Assembly (NCBI GenBank): GCA_003244125.1 | Contig: QHBL01000117.1 | Coordinates: forward strand, 7,911 to 16,618 | DNA: 8,708 nucleotides | Direction: 5' to 3' | Source of the DNA: Chthoniobacterales bacterium | Lineage (GTDB): Bacteria; Verrucomicrobiota; Verrucomicrobiae; Chthoniobacterales; UBA10450 | In this document: positions 5,308-8,708 of the stretch, piece by piece | How the letters are laid out: each line of letters opens with the position of its first letter | Position numbering within the stretch: the first letter of the stretch is position 1 | Made by a program: the position numbers and the translations under genes | The notes under the pieces: model-generated | What the model was told of the DNA's origin: nothing | Databases searched by the model: none | What the model saw: only the letters and a program-made list of their open reading frames with translations

Positions 5308-6834
5308 TTAGTAGGCCTTGGCCCAGATCACCCGGCGAGGGCTTGGATCGCCGGTGAAAATGCAGCGGCCGGGCTCAGCCTCGCCGAAGGGAATGCAGCG
5401 GATGGTGACCTTGAGGTCGTTTTTAATTTGCTCTTCCACGGTGCCGGAGCCGTTCCAATGGGCGAGGGCGAACCCGCCGTGGATCTCGGGTTTAGCTGAA
5501 TTTACGGGAGTGAAGAATCGGTAGAACTCGTCGCGCGAATCGATCTCGCGCGTGTGCAAATCGCGAAACTGCGTCGCTCGTTGCAGCAGGTTGTATTGGA
5601 TGGAGGCGAGAATCTCCGGCGCTCGCGCCACGAATTCAGCGCGCGGCAAAAATTCTTTCGCTTTCACCGGCTGATCACGGCGGCTGACGGCGACGTTTCC
5701 CGATTCCAGATCACGCGGACCCAGTTCCACCCGTAACGGCACGCCTTTCTTTACCCATTCCCAGTTCTTCACGCCGCCACCGAGATCACGGCGATCGATC
5801 TCCACCTCGAGTGGCGCGCCGGCGTAGCTCATGGCGCGCAGCTCGGCCGCGAGTTTATCGGCCGCTCCGAGCACGGCGGCGCGCGTTTCTTCCTTCGGCG
5901 TGATGGGAAGAATGACCACGTGCGTGGGCGCGATGCGCGGCGGCAGAATCAGGCCGTCGTCGTCGGCGTGCGCCATGATCAATGTGCCGACCATTCGCGT
6001 GGTCATGCCCCAGCTCGTGGTCCACCCGAACTCCTGTCTGCCGTCGCGTGTCTGGAATTGAATGCCGCTGGCTCGCGAAAAATTTTGCCCGAGAAAATGT
6101 GAGGTGCCGGCCTGGATCGCTTTGCGGTCCTGCACCATCGCTTCGATGCAAAGCGTCTGCACCGCCCCGGGGAAGCGTTCGCTTTCCGACTTCTCGCCGC
6201 TGAAAACCGGGAGCGCGACGTGATCGCGGGCGAACTCTTCGTAAATGCCGAGCATGCGCTGCGTCTCCTCGCGCGCTTCCGCTTCGGTTTCGTGCACGGT
6301 ATGGCCTTCCTGCCAGAGGAACTCCGTCGTGCGCAGAAAGATTCGCGGCCGCATTTCCCAGCGCACGACGTTGGCCCACTGATTGAGCAGGATGGGCAAA
6401 TCGCGATAGCTCTGGACCCATTTGGCGTAGCTCGCGCCGATGATCGTCTCGGACGTCGGCCTGACGACCAATGGTTCGGTCAACGGGCTTGCCGGAACCA
6501 TTTTGCCGTCGGGATTTACTTCCAGCCGGCTGTGGGTGACCACGGCGCATTCCTTGGCGAACCCTTCCACGTGCGCGGCTTCCTTCTCAAAATAGCTCAG
6601 CGGAATGAAGAGCGGAAAATAGGCGTTGCGATGGCCGGTGGCGCGAAACATGGCATCGAGCTGCCTCTGCATATTCTCCCAGATGCCGTAGCCCCAGGGG
6701 CGGATGACCATGCAGCCGCGCACATCGCTCGCCTCCGCCAGCTCGGCGGCGCGAATGACTTGCTGGTACCATTCCGGGAAATTCTCCGCCCGCGTCGGAG
6801 TAATGGCGGTATGCGGTGAAGTAGCTGCGGCCAT
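5308..6834 (-). CDS. proS: Prolyl-tRNA synthetase, archaeal/eukaryote-like type
   Basis: Class II synthetase that charges tRNAPro. The 508-residue product is of the short type without the editing insertion of E. coli-like ProRS. Motif 1 is GCMVIRPWGYGIWENM (40-55). RPTSET (125-130) and the motif 2 region VVRWEMRPRIFLRTTEFLWQ (156-175) give the prolyl-adenylate site, and motif 3 includes GMTTRMVGTLIMAHADDDGL (276-295). The anticodon-binding domain follows (about 303-410), then the C-terminal domain ending GRCIFTGDPSPRRVIWAKAY, with the terminal tyrosine typical of this type. Only Cys480 and Cys491 remain of the cysteine pairs that bind zinc in some relatives; the first pair is replaced (HWNGSGTVE). 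Another deduction is that a TATAAT box on the - strand at 6915-6920 drives it, giving a leader of about 75 nt. Grx and a membrane protein gene follow. Confidence 0.97.
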   Translation of the reverse strand: MAAATSPHTAITPTRAENFPEWYQQVIRAAELAEASDVRGCMVIRPWGYGIWENMQRQLDAMFRATGHRNAYFPLFIPLSYFEKEAAHVEGFAKECAVVTHSRLEVNPDGKMVPASPLTEPLVVRPTSETIIGASYAKWVQSYRDLPILLNQWANVVRWEMRPRIFLRTTEFLWQEGHTVHETEAEAREETQRMLGIYEEFARDHVALPVFSGEKSESERFPGAVQTLCIEAMVQDRKAIQAGTSHFLGQNFSRASGIQFQTRDGRQEFGWTTSWGMTTRMVGTLIMAHADDDGLILPPRIAPTHVVILPITPKEETRAAVLGAADKLAAELRAMSYAGAPLEVEIDRRDLGGGVKNWEWVKKGVPLRVELGPRDLESGNVAVSRRDQPVKAKEFLPRAEFVARAPEILASIQYNLLQRATQFRDLHTREIDSRDEFYRFFTPVNSAKPEIHGGFALAHWNGSGTVEEQIKNDLKVTIRCIPFGEAEPGRCIFTGDPSPRRVIWAKAY

Positions 6835-6910
6835 GAGGGCGGAAAATTACGCTGGCGCAAACAGATTGGCGAGTCACCTTTAGCGCGCGCAACTTTCCCC
6901 GGTAAGGGGG

Positions 6911-6922
6911 TTAAATTATAAG
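6911..6922. promoter_or_regulatory. Divergent promoter region with overlapping -10 boxes
   Basis: In an otherwise G+C-rich gap of 142 nt between proS and the exported-protein gene lies the A/T island TTAAATTATAAG. On the - strand it reads a perfect TATAAT (6920 to 6915), and on the + strand TATAAG (6917-6922). No convincing TTGACA box lies at the expected distance on either side. A transcript start near 6908 for proS and near 6930 for the + gene would follow. This is a consensus match only. Confidence 0.45.
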
Positions 6923-6960
6923 GATTTGAACTAACGCCTCTTATCAGATTGCCTGCGGAT

Positions 6961-6966
6961 AAGGAG
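6961..6966 (+). promoter_or_regulatory. Shine-Dalgarno AAGGAG deciding the start at 6977
   Basis: AAGGAG lies 10 nt before the ATG at 6977 and is the only clear Shine-Dalgarno in the window. It fixes this start and suggests stronger or differently regulated initiation for the exported protein than for the housekeeping genes. Confidence 0.75.
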
Positions 6967-6976
6967 CTACCCTGCA

Positions 6977-7912
6977 ATGAAACCGAGCGTTACTATCGGC
7001 CTTCTCCTGAGTGCCGGATGGCTCTTTGCCCTCCTGCCCCGGACGGACGCGCAGGATGATCAGGCGTTAAAATACCGGCGTGCCCAGGCGCAGACCACGC
7101 CGAGCGGCGCGCCTGCTCGAGCGCTGTCGAACGGGCCGGGTCGCCCCGTTTTTCGCCCGCAGTTGAGCTCACCGCTCTCCCCGGCGATGCGATCGCCGCA
7201 AATGGTCCCGATGCGACAAGTGGCGACGCCTTTGCCAACATCGACCGCGCGGCTGAAGCAGAAAGGCCAAAGCAGCAGACAATCAGCAGAGTCTGCTCAT
7301 CAGGCGGTAACGCGAGCGCCTGTCGAACGCGCGGTCCCCGGCAATCGCAGAACGGGTTCAGTGCCGGCCAGCTCACCGTCCCGGCAGAGTTCCCGGAAAA
7401 CGGCACGCAAGAAGGACGACCGGACACAGTCTCGTGAGCGCAAAGAAGAAGCTGAACGCAATCCGGCCGCGGAGCGCACGGCAAAACCCTCGCCCGCCGC
7501 AGCCACGCGACCAGAGACCGAAGGAACGATCCTCGTGCCCATGCATAGCTTACCGATGGCGCCAGCCGCTCCGCCGCCGCAAGCCGCGCCAGCGTTCGCA
7601 CCGCCTCCGCCGACGGTCGCGCCTCCCGAAGTTGAACGCCAGGCGCAGGTGCAAAGTCCGCAATCTCCGCAGACGACGCCGGTCCATTCGCAGCGCCCGG
7701 TGCTCAATGCCCTCTCTCAGGATGAACGCGCCAAGCTGCATTCCGCGCATCAGACCGCTTTGCACGACCCCAACCTCGCTGCGTCGCGCGCCCGCTACCT
7801 GAATGCCCGGAAGGAGTTTCGCGATAAATTGCGAGACGCTCTGCTGAAGGCCGATCCCTCAGTTCAGCCTATTCTCGAGAAAATTCGCCAGGAAAAACCG
7901 GACGAGCATTAG
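6977..7912 (+). CDS. Exported, proline/alanine-rich disordered protein with helical C-terminal domain
   Basis: A 311-residue protein of unknown function. The N-terminus is a signal peptide (Lys-3, hydrophobic 5-20, likely cleavage after TDA at 25), so it should reach the periplasm or beyond. Residues 26-242 are low-complexity: Pro, Ala, Ser, Gln and Arg dominate, with a charged stretch about 145-168 and proline runs such as APPPQAAPAFAPPPPTVAPP (198-217), which should be disordered. Residues 243-311 form a compact helical region (LSQDERAKLHSAHQTAL, KEFRDKLRDALLKADPSVQP). I recall similar C-terminal helices in uncharacterised verrucomicrobial exported proteins, broadly like Spy/CpxP-type helices, but I cannot prove homology. 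It has a good Shine-Dalgarno and its own promoter opposite proS. Its last 44 nt overlap the convergent CAP gene. Confidence 0.85.
   Translation: MKPSVTIGLLLSAGWLFALLPRTDAQDDQALKYRRAQAQTTPSGAPARALSNGPGRPVFRPQLSSPLSPAMRSPQMVPMRQVATPLPTSTARLKQKGQSSRQSAESAHQAVTRAPVERAVPGNRRTGSVPASSPSRQSSRKTARKKDDRTQSRERKEEAERNPAAERTAKPSPAAATRPETEGTILVPMHSLPMAPAAPPPQAAPAFAPPPPTVAPPEVERQAQVQSPQSPQTTPVHSQRPVLNALSQDERAKLHSAHQTALHDPNLAASRARYLNARKEFRDKLRDALLKADPSVQPILEKIRQEKPDEH
7869..7912. other. Antiparallel overlap of two gene 3' ends
   Basis: The TAG of the - strand CAP gene (7869-7871) lies within the + strand exported-protein gene, and the TAG of that gene (7910-7912) lies within the CAP gene. The 44 shared bases encode the last 14 residues of both proteins. 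There is no room for a terminator between them, so transcripts from the two strands must overlap. Confidence 0.85.
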
Positions 7913-8537
7913 GCTGGACAGCACTCGCGCTTTGCCTCTGCGCACTGGCGACGCCGCTTTCAAAGTAGCCGCCGGCGAAATCAATGCCGCAAACGCTGCC
8001 GAAGCGGGCATGCGGACCGTAGGCGGCGCCAGCCACAGCATAAGTGCTGTTGAAAACATTGCGGCGATGAGCCCGGCTGGGTACGCCATCGTCGATGATC
8101 AACGCCAAGACGATCTCGCGTGCACTGTGCTGACCATAAGCGATGTTCTCAGCCCAGCCGCGCTGCCACGCGCCGTAACGACTGATGCGCGATCCGGGAT
8201 TGCTGCGGCCGTGTCCGGTATGACCCATCGAGCCGCCGGTCTGGTCGCGACAGTGATCGGCTGCGGCCTGGCACAATCGTAGGAACTCGGTGGCCTCGTC
8301 CAGAGCACGCATGCCTTCGTGTGTCAGCAGCGGAACGCGCCCTGCAGTATTGCGAACGTTGCCTGAGAAGGAGGAGCGCATGTCATCGAGGAACCGGGCG
8401 TAGGCCGCGGGATTTTGCCGGGCGAGATTGAGTTCGTGAATGACAGCGGCGGGGGAAACGCGGTCCTCGCCGGCCGCGAGAGCGTTACCGTGAGGAAGTA
8501 GAAGCGCGGCGGCGACGAGCAGAACAACGAGTCGCAT
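7869..8537 (-). CDS. Exported CAP-domain (SCP/PR-1-like) protein
   Basis: A secreted protein of the CAP superfamily. Its bacterial members are little characterised; suggested roles include lipid binding and cell-surface functions. From the ATG at 8537 the product is 222 residues. A signal peptide (MRLVVLLVAAALLLPHGNALA) is followed by the CAP helix HELNLARQNPAAYARFL (34-50), the GHTGHGRSNPGSR loop (105-117), WAENIAYG (128-135) and VPSRAHRRNVFN (152-163). His106 or His109, Glu130, Glu141 and His157 are candidates for the cavity tetrad. The domain closes with VCGIDFAGGY (182-191). Cysteines 89, 96 and 183 could form one disulfide. The last 31 residues look unstructured, and the final 44 nt overlap the convergent gene. 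ATGs at 8585 and 8549 are in frame upstream but give poorer signal peptides. No Shine-Dalgarno is seen. Confidence 0.88.
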   Translation of the reverse strand: MRLVVLLVAAALLLPHGNALAAGEDRVSPAAVIHELNLARQNPAAYARFLDDMRSSFSGNVRNTAGRVPLLTHEGMRALDEATEFLRLCQAAADHCRDQTGGSMGHTGHGRSNPGSRISRYGAWQRGWAENIAYGQHSAREIVLALIIDDGVPSRAHRRNVFNSTYAVAGAAYGPHARFGSVCGIDFAGGYFESGVASAQRQSASAVQPNARPVFPGEFSRE

Positions 8538-8596
8538 TATAAATACCATAAAAGCGACCCGAGTGCCACTGTGGGGATGACTCACTACTCACCACT

Positions 8597-8708
8597 TTAG
8601 GTCCAGGCGAGACCGGCGATATGTTCTCGCGCGTGCGGGTTGATGACGTCGCAAGTGCGCGTCGTGGCGAAAACCGCGATCTGGGGAGCGCACGCGGCCC
8701 GCGTGCCG
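8597..8708 (-). CDS. C-terminal end of an unidentified gene, cut by window edge
   Basis: Reading the - strand from the right edge, one frame gives 36 codons that look protein-like: TRAACAPQIAV, then TTRTCDVINPHAREHIAGL, ending AWT and a TAA at 8597-8599. The other two - frames are arginine/proline/serine-rich, as expected for non-coding shadow in G+C-rich DNA. The mix of hydrophobic and polar residues and two cysteines suggest a real C-terminus, but I do not recognise the family. It ends 59 nt before the preferred CAP start, so the two may be co-transcribed. The gene start lies beyond the window. Confidence 0.5.
   Translation of the reverse strand, partial: GTRAACAPQIAVFATTRTCDVINPHAREHIAGLAWT

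Noticed and set aside
5855..6550. Second - strand frame of 231 codons inside proS
   Set aside because: The product is rich in Arg, Gly and Ala with no family features, and the overlapping proS frame has all class II synthetase motifs.
6220..6819. Open frame of 199 codons on + antisense to proS
   Set aside because: It lies entirely opposite a clear proS; its composition is typical of an antisense shadow in G+C-rich DNA, and no motif or RBS is present.
6993..7601. Open frame of 202 codons on - antisense to the exported-protein gene
   Set aside because: The + frame has a signal peptide, a Shine-Dalgarno and a plausible domain layout; the - frame shows none of these.
1..8708. CRISPR array, tRNA/rRNA gene, transposase, prophage or toxin-antitoxin system
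   Set aside because: No regularly spaced repeats with unique spacers, no cloverleaf or rRNA-like stretch, and no recognisable proteins of these classes were found on either strand.

Overview
The window is a compact stretch of about 60% G+C chromosomal DNA made up mostly of core translation and nucleotide genes. It most resembles a bacterium of the PVC group, probably Verrucomicrobiota. The L27 start (HKKGQG) recalls the chlamydial protein, prolyl-tRNA synthetase is of the short archaeal/eukaryote-like type, and the small secreted protein near the right end has a helical C-terminal domain of a kind I associate with Verrucomicrobia. This assignment comes from recall of family features and was not tested by a search.

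Positions 97-4116, + strand: rplU (L21), rpmA (L27), an adenylate-kinase-family gene, a small four-cysteine zinc-ribbon-like gene, fmt, pyrH and frr. They run head to tail and serve 50S assembly, (d)NMP/UMP phosphorylation, initiator-tRNA formylation and ribosome recycling. Spacing ranges from a 29-nt overlap (adk/zinc ribbon) to gaps of 90-140 nt that are filled with small repeats.

Positions 4193-6834, - strand, convergent with frr: proS, then a small glutaredoxin, then a membrane-anchored protein of unknown function whose start codon directly follows the glutaredoxin stop. A palindromic repeat lies between frr and this group.

Positions 6835-8708: a divergent promoter region, an exported disordered protein on +, and on - an exported CAP-domain protein whose 3' end overlaps the exported protein's gene by 44 nt. 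The C-terminal end of a further unidentified - strand gene is cut by the window edge.

I see no CRISPR array, transposase, phage gene, tRNA, rRNA or obvious new enzymatic system. The most interesting content is non-coding. Two diverged copies of one roughly 90-bp inverted-repeat element lie in opposite orientation at the 3' ends of rpmA and fmt, and the fmt copy supplies the last 17 residues and the stop codon of the enzyme. Two other small repeat families occupy the pyrH-frr and frr-downstream gaps. Almost no gene has a recognisable Shine-Dalgarno sequence; the exported disordered protein is the clear exception. No stretch longer than 300 bases lacks a gene.
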